A program made the position numbers and the translations under genes. Shown here in pieces: positions 1 through 9,217 of a DNA stretch of 64,000 nt. The stretch covers positions 23,648-87,647 of the forward strand of contig CACWYC010000012.1 of assembly GCA_902765025.1 (NCBI GenBank). Reading direction: 5' to 3'. Every line of letters starts with the position of its first letter. Position 1 is the stretch's first letter. The stretch comes from Oscillospiraceae bacterium (GTDB lineage Bacteria > Bacillota > Clostridia > Oscillospirales > Oscillospiraceae). The notes beneath the pieces are model-generated. The model did not search any database, was not told the DNA's origin, and saw only the letters and a list, made by a program, of their open reading frames with translations.

Positions 1-1
1 G

Positions 2-1345
2 AACACGGTGTGGAGCATGAAGTCCAACTTCTGCGACGTGCCCACCGACTGCCCCACCCGGGAGCGGGCCGCCTGGACAGGCGACATGGGCGTGTTCATC
101 GACACGGGGCTGTATCTCATGGACTGCGGCGGCGTGGTGCGGAAATGGCTGGGCGAATGCAGGCTGAACCAGTATGACGACGGCAAAATCGCCAACATCG
201 CCCCCCGGAACAACGTGCCCGGCTTTACCGCCGACCTGCTGGCAGGCTCCGTGGGATGGGGCGACGCCGCCATACTGGTGCCCTGGGCGCTGTATCGCCG
301 CAGCGGCGACGCCCGGATTTTGCAGGAGAATGCGGACATGATGCGCCGCTGGTACGGCTTTTTGGAGAGCCGGGCCGGGCAGCAGCAGACCGCGGTGGAC
401 ATGGACGCCATTCCGGCGCAGTACAAGGCCATGCTGGCCAATCTGCCCCCGGAGGCCCTGGCCCAGATGATGCAGAAATTCGCCCCCGCCCAGAGCAGCG
501 ACGGCAATCCCTATGAAAAATACACCATCTCCTCCGGCACGGACTACGGCGAGTGGTGCGAGCCGGACGTGGACAATCTGGCGGCCATGGGCAAGCCCCA
601 GCCCAAGGTGGCCACCGCCTACTACGCCAAGTCCGGCGCGGTGCTGGCGGAAATCAGCGCCATTCTGGGCGACGTGGCGGGCGAGGCCCATTATCGGAAA
701 ATCGCAGACGGCGCCAAAAAGGCCTACCGCCATCTGGCGGCGCCGGAGGGCGTGATTCGCTCCGATCGGCAGGCGGAATACGTGCGGGCCATTCGCTTTG
801 ACCTGCTGGACGAGGCGGAAAAGCAGCAGGCGGCACGGGACTTGGACGCGCTGGTGCGGCGCTGCGGCTGCCACCTGAACACCGGCTTCCTGGCCACCCC
901 CGACCTGTGCCCGGTGCTGGCGGAGAACGGCTGCACCGACACCGCCTACGCCCTGCTGCTGCAGCCCACCTGCCCCGGCTGGCTCTACGAGGTGAAGCGG
1001 GGCGCCACCACCATCTGGGAGGAGTGGGACGGCGTGGACGAACAGGGCCACGTGAAGGCGTCGCTGAACCACTACTCCAAGGGCGCCGTGTGCGGCTGGC
1101 TCTTCGGCGGCGTGTGCGGCATCCGGGTAGACCGGGGCGAAATCACCATCGCGCCCCAGCCCCATCCCTCCCTGGGCCACGCCCAGGCCCGATACCTCTC
1201 CCCCGTGGGCGAGATCGTCAGCGGCTGGCGGTACGATGGCGACACCGTCCGCTACCACTTCTCCCTGCCCGCCAACGCCACCGCCCGCGTCATCCTGCCC
1301 GACGGGCGGGAGGCCGTTTTGGGTCCGGGCGACCACACCATGTAA
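2..1345 (+). CDS. Alpha-L-rhamnosidase, GH78 family, C-terminal part (5' end outside window)
   Basis: The reading frame is open from the left edge, so the N-terminus is missing; 447 residues are visible. It carries the GH78 catalytic stretch DVPTDCPTRERAAWTGD near the start of the visible part, where the family's catalytic acidic residues lie, followed by an (alpha/alpha)6-barrel-like region and a C-terminal beta-sandwich with the typical ending that includes a conserved glycine-rich segment (GGVCGI) and the ILPDG motif. GH78 enzymes remove terminal alpha-L-rhamnose from plant glycans or flavonoid glycosides. It is the first visible gene of a plus-strand run with a GPH symporter and GH2, GH43 and GH1 enzymes. 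No signal peptide can be judged because the start is off-window. Confidence 0.9.
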   Translation, partial: NTVWSMKSNFCDVPTDCPTRERAAWTGDMGVFIDTGLYLMDCGGVVRKWLGECRLNQYDDGKIANIAPRNNVPGFTADLLAGSVGWGDAAILVPWALYRRSGDARILQENADMMRRWYGFLESRAGQQQTAVDMDAIPAQYKAMLANLPPEALAQMMQKFAPAQSSDGNPYEKYTISSGTDYGEWCEPDVDNLAAMGKPQPKVATAYYAKSGAVLAEISAILGDVAGEAHYRKIADGAKKAYRHLAAPEGVIRSDRQAEYVRAIRFDLLDEAEKQQAARDLDALVRRCGCHLNTGFLATPDLCPVLAENGCTDTAYALLLQPTCPGWLYEVKRGATTIWEEWDGVDEQGHVKASLNHYSKGAVCGWLFGGVCGIRVDRGEITIAPQPHPSLGHAQARYLSPVGEIVSGWRYDGDTVRYHFSLPANATARVILPDGREAVLGPGDHTM

Positions 1346-1399
1346 TTCCTTGCGTAAGGCAAACAAATCATATATTCTATTGTGAAAAGGAGAATCATC

Positions 1400-2953
1400 A
1401 TGGCAAAAGAGAAATTGACCCAGAGCGAAATCGACGGCGTGCAGTATCGCCGCGCCAAACTGTGGCAGATCATCCTGGTGGCCTGCAATGCCCTCAACGG
1501 CATGGCCATCTACTCCCTCATCGGTCAGGCGTCCTATGCCGCCAGCATTGGCTTCGGCATCTCCACGCTGCTGGTGGGCGGCCTGCTGACCTTCACCCGC
1601 ATTTTCGACGCCATCACCGACCCGCTGCTGGCTTTCCTGTATGACCGGGTCAACACCCCCTTCGGCAAGATTCGTCCCCTGATGCTGCTGGGCTGGCTGA
1701 TCCAGTCCCTGGGCGTGATGTGCATGTTCTCCTGGACGGCCAGCAAGGGCTTCGGCGTGGGCATGTTCCTCATCACCTACATGGTGTACGTCATCGGCTA
1801 CACCATCGTGAATATGACCGCCCAGACCCTGCCCGCCCTGCTGACCAACGACCCCAAGCAGCGGCCCACCGTGGGCGTGTGGCAGACGGTGTTTAACTAC
1901 CTGGTGCCCATGGCCTTCACCATCATCCTCAACACCAAGCTGCTGCCCAAGTACGGCGAAATCACCATGACCGAGGCCGGCGGCTACGCCGTCAACTACT
2001 CCCAGGCGTACCTCACCGCCGCCGCCATCTTCACCGTGCTGGTGTCCCTGGTGGGCGTGATTCTGTGCTGCGTCGGCATCTCCGCCTACGACAAGCCCGA
2101 GAACTTCCGGGGCACCAACAAGGTCAGCGAGCGGCTGAAGTGGAAGGATATGTGGGCGGTGCTCAGCAAGAATAAGCCCCTCCAGGCCTACATCATCTCC
2201 GCCTCCTCCGACAAGATTGCCCAGCAGGCCGGCTCCACCGCCATCGTGGGCACCATGCTCAGCGGCATCCTCATCGGCAACATGACCATCGCCACCTACC
2301 TGTCTGTGGGCGGTATGCTGCCCTCCATCATCTTCGCCATCCTGGGTGCCCGGTACTGCGGCAAGCACGGCAACAAGGAATCCATTGTCAACTGGGCCAG
2401 GTACTGCATCTACGCCAACCTGGTGATGATCGCCTTCTTCGCCATCACCTGGTTCACCGTGGGTACCCACACCATTGCCAGCTTTGGCATCACCATGATT
2501 GTCTACATCCTGCTGACGCTGGTGTGCAACGGCTTTATGATGGCCGGCACCACCGCCAACACCGCCTTTATGGCCGACATCATCGACTATGAGCTGGACC
2601 GCAGCGGCAAGTACATCCCCGCCGTGGTGTCCGGCACCTACTCCCTGGTGGACAAGATCGTGTCCTCCTTCTCCGCATTGATTGCCACCGGCTGCGTGGC
2701 CCTCATCGGCTACACCGCCACCATGCCCCAGCCCGGCGACACCCCCACCGGCGCCATCTTCTGGGTTACCATGTTCCTGCGCTACGGCCTGGCCATCCTG
2801 GGCTGGATCTGCACGCTGCTGGCCATGCGCACCTGCCGTCTGGGCAAGAGTGAGATGGTGGAAGTGCAGAAGCGCATCGAGGACAAAAAGGCTGAGGCCC
2901 AGGCCGAGCTCTTCGAGGAAGAACTGCACAAGGGAGATCCGAAGAATGCGTAA
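1400..2953 (+). CDS. GPH-family sugar:cation symporter (MelB/UidB-like MFS)
   Basis: A 517-residue, about 12-segment membrane protein of the glycoside-pentoside-hexuronide symporter type: an early FTRIFDAITDPLLAFLYD segment matches the family signature (R.FDA.TDP) and a late ADIIDYE motif is also typical. It would import oligosaccharides or glycosides with a cation across the cytoplasmic membrane. The ATG at 1400 is chosen because AAAAGGAG lies just upstream; an in-frame GTG at 1382 has no such site. It starts 54 bases after the rhamnosidase and its stop overlaps the next start by 8 bases, so it is translationally linked to the GH2 gene. The C-terminus has a charged cytoplasmic tail (about residues 490-517). 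Exact substrate is unknown; context suggests a rhamnose-containing or beta-linked plant glycoside. Confidence 0.88.
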   Translation: MAKEKLTQSEIDGVQYRRAKLWQIILVACNALNGMAIYSLIGQASYAASIGFGISTLLVGGLLTFTRIFDAITDPLLAFLYDRVNTPFGKIRPLMLLGWLIQSLGVMCMFSWTASKGFGVGMFLITYMVYVIGYTIVNMTAQTLPALLTNDPKQRPTVGVWQTVFNYLVPMAFTIILNTKLLPKYGEITMTEAGGYAVNYSQAYLTAAAIFTVLVSLVGVILCCVGISAYDKPENFRGTNKVSERLKWKDMWAVLSKNKPLQAYIISASSDKIAQQAGSTAIVGTMLSGILIGNMTIATYLSVGGMLPSIIFAILGARYCGKHGNKESIVNWARYCIYANLVMIAFFAITWFTVGTHTIASFGITMIVYILLTLVCNGFMMAGTTANTAFMADIIDYELDRSGKYIPAVVSGTYSLVDKIVSSFSALIATGCVALIGYTATMPQPGDTPTGAIFWVTMFLRYGLAILGWICTLLAMRTCRLGKSEMVEVQKRIEDKKAEAQAELFEEELHKGDPKNA

Positions 2954-5138
2954 CATCACGGCATTGCACGAGGGCTGGCGGTTTCTGAAAGCCGACCTGC
3001 CTGTGGAAACGGCCATGGCCTACGCCCCCCGGGGCGAGGCCGTCACCGTGCCCCACACCTGGAACGCCATCGACGGCCAGGACGGCGGCAACGACTACCA
3101 CCGGGGACGCTGCTGGTACGTCCGGGAGCTGACGGCGGAGGAGACCGCGGGGGAGCGGCTGTTTCTGGAGATCAACGGCGCCAACCACACCTGCGAGGTG
3201 TACTTGAACGGCGAAAAGCTGGCTTGCCACGAGGGGGGCTATGCCACCTTCCGTGTGGCCCTCACCGGCCACCTGGCGGCAAAAAACGTGCTGGCCATCG
3301 CCGTGGACAACCGAGACAGCGACCACGTGTACCCCCAGAAGGCGGACTTCACCTTCTACGGCGGCCTGTACCGGGACGTGAACCTGATTGCCGTGCCCGC
3401 AGAGCATTTCGAGCTTTTGAAGGACGGCACCCCCGGCATCAAGGTGACCCCCGTGGTGGATTTGGCAAAGAAAACCGCCACCGTCACCGTGGAGACGTGG
3501 CACAACGGTGAATCGGTTGACATTACGGTGAACGGCGAAACCAAGACCGTGGCGCGCTGCGCGACCTTTACCATTGACAACGTCCACCTATGGGACGGCG
3601 TCTTTGACCCCTATCTTTACACCGCCACCGCCACCCTGCCCTCCGGCGACACCGTGTCCGCCCGCTTCGGCTGCCGCGTCTTTGCCTGCGACCCGGAAAA
3701 GGGCTTCTTCCTCAACGGCCGCAGCTACCCCCTGCGGGGCGTCAGCCGCCACCAGGACCGGAAGGGCCTGGGCAACGCCATCACCAGCAAGGAGCACCGG
3801 GAGGACATGGCCATCATCCGTGAGCTGGGGGCCAACACGGTGCGGCTGGCCCACTACCAGCACGCCCGGGAGTTCTACGACCTGTGCGACGAAAACGGCA
3901 TTGTGGTATGGGCGGAGATCCCCTACATCACCATGCACATGGCCGGCGGGCGGCAGAACACCCTCTCCCAGATGCGGGAGCTGATTACCCAGTGCTACAA
4001 CCATCCCTCCATCGCCGTGTGGGGCCTCTCCAACGAGATTACCGCCGCCAGCGCCGTCAATGACGATTTGCTGGAAAACCACCGGGCCCTCAACGACCTG
4101 TGCCACCGCATGGACCCCACCCGGCTCACCACCATGGCGGACGTGTTCATGCTGGAGATCGACAGCCCCATTCTGGAAATCCCGGATATCAACAGCTATA
4201 ACCTGTATTTCGGCTGGTATCTGGGGGAGCTGGAGCAGACCGACGAGTTCTTTGACGAGTACCACGCCAAGTACCCGGGCCGCGTCATCGGCTTCTCGGA
4301 ATACGGCGCCGACGCCAACCCCGCCTTCCACTCCTCTCATCCCGAGAAAGGCGACTACACCGAGGAATACCAGGCGCTGTACCACGAGCATATGCTGAAA
4401 ATGATCAACGCCCGGCCCTACCTCTGGGCCACCCACGTGTGGAACCTGTTCGACTTCGCCGCCGACGGCCGGGACGAGGGCGGCAAGCACGGCGAGAACC
4501 AGAAGGGCCTGGTCACCTTCGACCGCCAGCTCCGCAAGGACGCCTTTTACCTCTACAAGGCGGCCTGGAACAAAACCGAGCCTTTTGTACACCTGTGCGG
4601 CAAGCGTTATGTAAACCGCTGCGAAGACACCACCGAGATAAAGGTATACTCCAACTGCCCCGCCGTCAGCCTGTACGTGGACGACACGCTGGTGGGCACA
4701 GCGGAGGGCGAGACGGTGTTCACCTTCTCCGTGCCGCTGCTGGGCGAGCATCTCATCCGGGCGGAGGCGGGAGAGGGCGTCAGCGACGCTATGACCATCC
4801 GCCGGGTCAGCGAGCCGGACGAGAGCTATATCTTCAACAAGGCCGCCGCCACCGTCACCAACTGGTTTGACGCCGGCGACATCGACCCCACCTGCTTCTC
4901 CGTGGGCGACACCCTGGGCGAAATTCGCAGCCATCCCCAGGCCGGGGCCATTGTGGACGCCATGATGGCCAAGGGCGCCTCGGAGCGGGGCGACGTGGCC
5001 GACGCGGTGAAGGACAACCCGGCGCTGCAACGGATGATGGGCCGCATGACCATGTTGAGCCTGTTAAAGCAGGGCGGCGCGGACGAGGAGAGTATAAAGC
5101 AGCTCAACCGCGTCCTGCAAGGCATTAAAAAAGCATAA
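2946..5138 (+). CDS. Glycoside hydrolase family 2 (beta-galactosidase/beta-glucuronidase type)
   Basis: 730 residues with the GH2 layout: N-terminal sugar-binding jelly roll (from about residue 10, WRF..D, PHTWN, YHRGRCWYVREL), an immunoglobulin-like domain, and a TIM barrel. The proton donor is predicted to be Glu364 in the motif WGLSNEI and the nucleophile Glu452 in GFSEYGA. The segment LRGVSRHQD matches the family motif around the barrel entry. No signal peptide is seen, so it probably acts on sugars imported by the upstream symporter. The ATG at 2946 overlaps the symporter stop (8 bases). A roughly 150-residue C-terminal part beyond the barrel includes a bacterial Ig-like domain and a helical tail. 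Substrate (galactoside, glucuronide, mannoside) cannot be told from the motifs alone. Confidence 0.9.
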   Translation: MRNITALHEGWRFLKADLPVETAMAYAPRGEAVTVPHTWNAIDGQDGGNDYHRGRCWYVRELTAEETAGERLFLEINGANHTCEVYLNGEKLACHEGGYATFRVALTGHLAAKNVLAIAVDNRDSDHVYPQKADFTFYGGLYRDVNLIAVPAEHFELLKDGTPGIKVTPVVDLAKKTATVTVETWHNGESVDITVNGETKTVARCATFTIDNVHLWDGVFDPYLYTATATLPSGDTVSARFGCRVFACDPEKGFFLNGRSYPLRGVSRHQDRKGLGNAITSKEHREDMAIIRELGANTVRLAHYQHAREFYDLCDENGIVVWAEIPYITMHMAGGRQNTLSQMRELITQCYNHPSIAVWGLSNEITAASAVNDDLLENHRALNDLCHRMDPTRLTTMADVFMLEIDSPILEIPDINSYNLYFGWYLGELEQTDEFFDEYHAKYPGRVIGFSEYGADANPAFHSSHPEKGDYTEEYQALYHEHMLKMINARPYLWATHVWNLFDFAADGRDEGGKHGENQKGLVTFDRQLRKDAFYLYKAAWNKTEPFVHLCGKRYVNRCEDTTEIKVYSNCPAVSLYVDDTLVGTAEGETVFTFSVPLLGEHLIRAEAGEGVSDAMTIRRVSEPDESYIFNKAAATVTNWFDAGDIDPTCFSVGDTLGEIRSHPQAGAIVDAMMAKGASERGDVADAVKDNPALQRMMGRMTMLSLLKQGGADEESIKQLNRVLQGIKKA

Positions 5139-5151
5139 TTTCGCCGCATTG

Positions 5152-5173
5152 CCCCGGGGATTGTTCCCCGGGG
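5152..5173. other. Perfect hairpin between GH2 gene and isomerase gene
   Basis: CCCCGGGG, a 6-base loop and CCCCGGGG form an 8-bp all-GC stem without a following T-run. It sits in the 62-base gap between two co-directional genes, so it is more likely an mRNA processing or stability element than a terminator. Confidence 0.5.
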
Positions 5174-5200
5174 CCATACGGCAATATGAGGTGAAACCCC

Positions 5201-6046
5201 ATGAGAACATACGTACAACAGATTATGCTGGGCACCGTTACCGGCAGCCCCGACCAGGCACGGAACACCCTGGCCGCCATCAAGGCCGCCGGCTATGACG
5301 GCGTGGAGCTGAACCGGTTTATGGTGCACCCCTCGTCCATGATGGTGCGGCTGCTGACCCGGGCCGCCGGCATGCCCACCGGCAACGGCGGCAAGCTGGA
5401 CTGGCACGCTCTGCTGCAAGAGAGCGGCCTTGCCGTGGCCTCCCTCCACGCCGATCTGGGCTCCCTGGAGCGGGAGGTGGACGCGGTGGCGGACGAGGCC
5501 CTCCGCTTCGGCACCCACACGGTGGTCATCACCGGCATGTACCGCTTTGACTATTCCGATGAAACCGCTGTCCGGGACCTGGCGGCGCGGCTGAACCGCT
5601 GCGGCGAGGCGCTGCAGCGCCACGGCGTGCAGCTTCTCTACCACAACCATAACGTGGAGCTGCTGAGCGTCTCGCCGGGGCTGCGGGCCTACGACGTGCT
5701 GCTCGCGGACACCGATGCGGCGCTGGTGAACTTCGAGTTTGACAGCTATTGGTTCACCGACGGCGGCGCCGACGCCGCGGCCTGGATGGAGCGGCTGGGG
5801 CCGCGGATGAAGCTGTGGCACATCAACGACCGGGGCACCCGCCTCTCCGGCCCCGCCATGACCCCCATTCTCAAATGCGACAGCATGGAGCTGGGGGATG
5901 GCAACATGGATCTGGCGCGGCTGTGGGCCGTCGCTGTAAAAAACGGCGTGGAGGACGTGGTGCTGGAGAGCCACCGCAACTGGGTGGACAAGGACCCCGT
6001 CAAGAGCCTGACACGCAGCGCCCTGTGGCTTAACGAGCGGAAGTGA
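5201..6046 (+). CDS. Sugar phosphate isomerase/epimerase (AP-endonuclease-2-like TIM barrel)
   Basis: 281 residues with the xylose-isomerase-like TIM-barrel pattern: GYDGVELNRF near residue 30, an ASLHADLG strand near residue 85, LLYHNHNVEL near residue 145 and LWHINDRG, and ending with VLESHRN. The acidic and histidine residues in these segments (Glu, His, Asp, Glu) are those used by the family to bind a divalent metal. It is placed in the glycan operon, 62 bases after the GH2 gene and 14 bases before the GH43 gene, so it probably handles a released monosaccharide. GAGGTG precedes the ATG. The family is broad; the exact reaction is not readable. Confidence 0.8.
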   Translation: MRTYVQQIMLGTVTGSPDQARNTLAAIKAAGYDGVELNRFMVHPSSMMVRLLTRAAGMPTGNGGKLDWHALLQESGLAVASLHADLGSLEREVDAVADEALRFGTHTVVITGMYRFDYSDETAVRDLAARLNRCGEALQRHGVQLLYHNHNVELLSVSPGLRAYDVLLADTDAALVNFEFDSYWFTDGGADAAAWMERLGPRMKLWHINDRGTRLSGPAMTPILKCDSMELGDGNMDLARLWAVAVKNGVEDVVLESHRNWVDKDPVKSLTRSALWLNERK

Positions 6047-6060
6047 AAAAGGAGAACAAA

Positions 6061-7866
6061 ATGAACTATTTTTGCAATCCGATTAACGTAAATTATCGCT
6101 ATCAATTCAACGCCGACCCCCGCAGAGGCGGCGCGCTGCAAATCTGCCGGGAGGCCGCCGACCCGTCCTTAATTGTCTTCCAGGGGCGGTATTACCTGTT
6201 CGCCTCCATGACCCTGGGAGTGTGGGTGTCGGACGATCTGGCCCACTGGGAAAACCACCGTCTGCCGGAGGAGCTGCCCCTGTACGACTACGCCCCGGAC
6301 GTGCGGGTGATGGGCCAGTGGGTGTATTTCTGCGCCTCCCGCCGGGAGGAGAACTGCGACAGATACCGGACGAAGGACATTCTCCACGGCCCCTATGAGA
6401 AGATCGAGGGTTCCTTCCCCTTCTGGGACCCCAACCTGTTTGTGGACGATGACGGCCGGGTGTACTTCTACTGGGGCTGCTCCAACGTAACCCCCATTTA
6501 CGGCGTGGAGCTGGATAGGGACACCATGCAGCCCAAGGGTGAGCCCCTGGCGCTGATCGAGGGCCATCCCTTCACCATCGGCTATGAGCGCTTCGGCGAG
6601 AACAACAGCCTCTTTCCCGCCTCGGAGGCGGAGATTGACGCCAAATATGAGGCCTTCCACAAGGCCCAGGGTATCCCGGAGAGCATGATTCCCGAAAATG
6701 TGAAGCCCCTGATCCGGGGTATGTTCTCCAACCGGCCCTATATCGAGGGGGCATGGATGGACAAGCACGATGGCAAATACTACCTGCAATACGCCGCCCC
6801 CGGTACCCAATTCAACACCTATTCCGACGGCGTGTACGTAGGCGACGGCCCTCTGGGGCCCTTCCGCCTGGCGGACAACGCCCCCTACTCCTACAAGCCC
6901 GGCGGCTTCCTGCCCGGTGCGGGCCACGGCTCCACCATGGAGGACAAGAACGGCTGCTGGTGGCACACCGCCACCATGCGCATCAGCGTCAACCACGACT
7001 TTGAGCGCCGGGTGGGATTGTGGCGCGCCGGGTTTGACCGGGACGGCCAGCTCTACTGCAACCAGCGCTACGGCGACTGGCCCACGTCGGTGGAAGCGCT
7101 GCAAGCTGACCCCTGGGCGGAGCCGGAGTGGCTGCTGCTCAGCGCCGGGAAGGCTGCCTGCGCCTCCTCCGCCGCCCCCGGCTGCGGCCCGGAAAAGGCT
7201 ACGGAGGAGAACGTGCAGACCTGGTGGCAGGCAGGGTCAAACAGCCGTGAGGAGTGGCTGCAGGTGGATTTGGGCAAGGTCTACGACGTCCGGGCCGTGC
7301 AGGTGAACTTCGCCGACGACAAGCTGGACGTCCCCTGCCCCGGCGCCATTCGCCCCGGCTCCCAGGCCCGGTATATTGAGGAGCGGGACCTGCTGACCCA
7401 GTGGAAGCTGCTGGGCAGTGAGGACGGCGAGGCTTGGTTCACCATCGAGGACAAGTCGGCAGTGGAGACGGATTTGAGCCACGACCTGGTGGTGCGCCCC
7501 GAGGGCTTTGGTGCCCGGTACCTGCGGCTCCAGGACATGGCGGTGCCCTACGGCCAGGCCCCCTGCGTGTCGGGCCTGCGGGTGTTCGGTTTGGGGAACG
7601 GCGAAGCTCCCGCTGCGGCGGACTTCACCTGCCGCCGGGATGACAACGGTCTGGATATGACCGTGGACATTGCCCCCGTGGAGGGCGCTGTGGGCTACAA
7701 CATTCTCTTTGGCAATGACCCCGAAAAGCTGTACCACAGCGACATGGTGTTCGCCGCCGGGGCCCACCGGGTAGGCGCGCTGGTAAAGGGCCGGGACTAC
7801 TGGGTGCAAGTGGACACCTTCAATGAAAACGGCATCACCCACGGCAAGTGTGTAAAACTGTCATAA
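6061..7866 (+). CDS. Glycoside hydrolase family 43 with C-terminal F5/8-type carbohydrate-binding region
   Basis: 601 residues. The five-bladed propeller motifs are visible: DPSLIVFQGRYYLFAS (catalytic base Asp34), WDPNLFVDDDGRVYFYWG (pKa-modulating Asp123) and YIEGAWMDKHDGKYYL (general acid Glu229). From about residue 370 a discoidin-like F5/8 type C region follows (WWQAGSNSREEWLQVDLGK), then a fibronectin-III-like tail of about 80 residues. GH43 enzymes act on arabinose- or xylose-containing glycans. There is no signal peptide. The ATG at 6061 is preceded by AAAAAGGAG directly after the previous stop; a GTG at 6043 lacks a site. Twelve bases separate it from the GH1 gene. Confidence 0.87.
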   Translation: MNYFCNPINVNYRYQFNADPRRGGALQICREAADPSLIVFQGRYYLFASMTLGVWVSDDLAHWENHRLPEELPLYDYAPDVRVMGQWVYFCASRREENCDRYRTKDILHGPYEKIEGSFPFWDPNLFVDDDGRVYFYWGCSNVTPIYGVELDRDTMQPKGEPLALIEGHPFTIGYERFGENNSLFPASEAEIDAKYEAFHKAQGIPESMIPENVKPLIRGMFSNRPYIEGAWMDKHDGKYYLQYAAPGTQFNTYSDGVYVGDGPLGPFRLADNAPYSYKPGGFLPGAGHGSTMEDKNGCWWHTATMRISVNHDFERRVGLWRAGFDRDGQLYCNQRYGDWPTSVEALQADPWAEPEWLLLSAGKAACASSAAPGCGPEKATEENVQTWWQAGSNSREEWLQVDLGKVYDVRAVQVNFADDKLDVPCPGAIRPGSQARYIEERDLLTQWKLLGSEDGEAWFTIEDKSAVETDLSHDLVVRPEGFGARYLRLQDMAVPYGQAPCVSGLRVFGLGNGEAPAAADFTCRRDDNGLDMTVDIAPVEGAVGYNILFGNDPEKLYHSDMVFAAGAHRVGALVKGRDYWVQVDTFNENGITHGKCVKLS

Positions 7867-7878
7867 GGAGGGCAAACC

Positions 7879-9159
7879 ATGGCTTTTCCCAAGGGATTTT
7901 TCATCGGCGCCGCCACGGCGGCCCATCAGGTGGAGGGCAACAATATCCACAGCGACTACTGGGCCCAGGAGCTGCTGCCCCACACCAGCTTTGCCGAGCC
8001 CAGCGGCGACGCCTGCGACCACTACCACCGCTATGAGGAGGACATCCGCCTGCTGGCCCAGGCCGGGCTGAACGCCTACCGCTTCTCCATCGAATGGGCC
8101 CGTATTGAGCCGGAGGAGGGGCAGTTTGACGAGGCGGAAATCGAACATTACCGCAAGGTCATCGCCTGCTGCAAGGCAAACGGCGTGGAGCCCATTGTCA
8201 CCCTCCACCACTTCACCTCCCCGGCGTGGCTCATCCGCAAGGGCGGCTGGGAGGCGGAGAGCACCATCGAGTACTTCCGCCGCTACGCCGCCTACGTCAC
8301 GGAAAAGCTGGGCGGCGAGCTGCGCTATATCTGCACCATCAATGAGGCCAACATGGGCTTGCAGCTGGCCGCCATCTCCAAGCGGTATATGCTGATGGCC
8401 CAGCAGGCGGCCCAGGCCAAGAGCGCCGAGGGCACCGTGCAGGTGGGCATGAACTTTGAGAAGATGATGGAGAACATGAAGTTCGCCGCCATGGAGAACG
8501 CCCAGGTGTTCGGCACGCCCCAGCCCCAGGTCTTCGTCTCCTCCCGGACGGCGGAGGGGGACATTCTGGTGTTCCGGGCCCACCAGGCGGCCAAGGCAGC
8601 CATCAAGGCGCTGTACCCCTATATGCAGGTGGGCATCACCCTCTCCATGCACGACTGCCAGGCGGAAGAGGGGGGCGAGGCCGCCGCTGCGGCGGCGTGG
8701 GACGAGGAGTTCCGCCACTATCTGCCCTACATTCAGGACGACGACTTCCTGGGCGTGCAGAACTACACCCGCACCCTGTTCGGCCCCCAGGGCCAGCTGC
8801 CCGCCCCCCAGGGCGCGGAGCTGACCCAGATGGAGTACGAGTTCTACCCCCAGGCGTTGGAGCACGTTCTCCGCAAGGTGCATGAGGATTTCAAGGGCGA
8901 TCTGATCGTGACGGAGAACGGCGTGGCCGTGGCTGACGACAGCCGCCGGGTGGAATTCATCCGTCGGGCGCTGGCCGGTGTGGAACGCTGCGTCCGCGAC
9001 GGCATCCCCGTCAAGGGCTACTGCTACTGGAGCCTGATGGACAACTTTGAGTGGCAAAAGGGCTACGCCATGACCTTCGGGCTGATGGCGGTAGATCGGG
9101 CCACCATGGAGCGCCATCCCAAAGAGAGCCTGGCTTTCCTGGGCAGCTACGCCAAATAA
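7879..9159 (+). CDS. Glycoside hydrolase family 1 beta-glucosidase-type enzyme
   Basis: 426 residues, slightly shorter than common GH1 enzymes. The N-terminal signature FFIGAATAAHQVEGNN is clear. The acid/base is predicted to be Glu156 in TINEAN (family form TFNEP, with Pro replaced) and the nucleophile Glu346 in VTENG. A late SLMDNFEWQKGY motif closes the active site as in other GH1 members. It is cytoplasmic by lack of a signal peptide and would split imported beta-glucosides, possibly the aglycone-side glucose after rhamnose removal. AAGGAGGG precedes the ATG. It is the last gene of the operon, followed by a strong terminator. Confidence 0.92.
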   Translation: MAFPKGFFIGAATAAHQVEGNNIHSDYWAQELLPHTSFAEPSGDACDHYHRYEEDIRLLAQAGLNAYRFSIEWARIEPEEGQFDEAEIEHYRKVIACCKANGVEPIVTLHHFTSPAWLIRKGGWEAESTIEYFRRYAAYVTEKLGGELRYICTINEANMGLQLAAISKRYMLMAQQAAQAKSAEGTVQVGMNFEKMMENMKFAAMENAQVFGTPQPQVFVSSRTAEGDILVFRAHQAAKAAIKALYPYMQVGITLSMHDCQAEEGGEAAAAAAWDEEFRHYLPYIQDDDFLGVQNYTRTLFGPQGQLPAPQGAELTQMEYEFYPQALEHVLRKVHEDFKGDLIVTENGVAVADDSRRVEFIRRALAGVERCVRDGIPVKGYCYWSLMDNFEWQKGYAMTFGLMAVDRATMERHPKESLAFLGSYAK

Positions 9160-9168
9160 AACCGCACA

Positions 9169-9204
9169 GAAAATGCCGTCAGCTTTCGGGCTGACGGCAT
9201 TTTT
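9169..9204. terminator. Bidirectional intrinsic terminator after glycan operon
   Basis: ATGCCGTCAGC and GCTGACGGCAT pair around a short loop, with A-rich sequence on the left and T-run on the right. It lies between convergent genes (GH1 and nitroreductase) and can serve both. Confidence 0.85.
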
Positions 9205-9217
9205 GGTCACAATGGCT

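Noticed and set aside
2766..5030. Long antisense ORFs over the GH2 gene and similar ones over many GC-rich genes
   Set aside because: They mirror GC-rich codon bias, lack ribosome binding sites and give low-complexity His/Val/Gly-rich sequences without domains.
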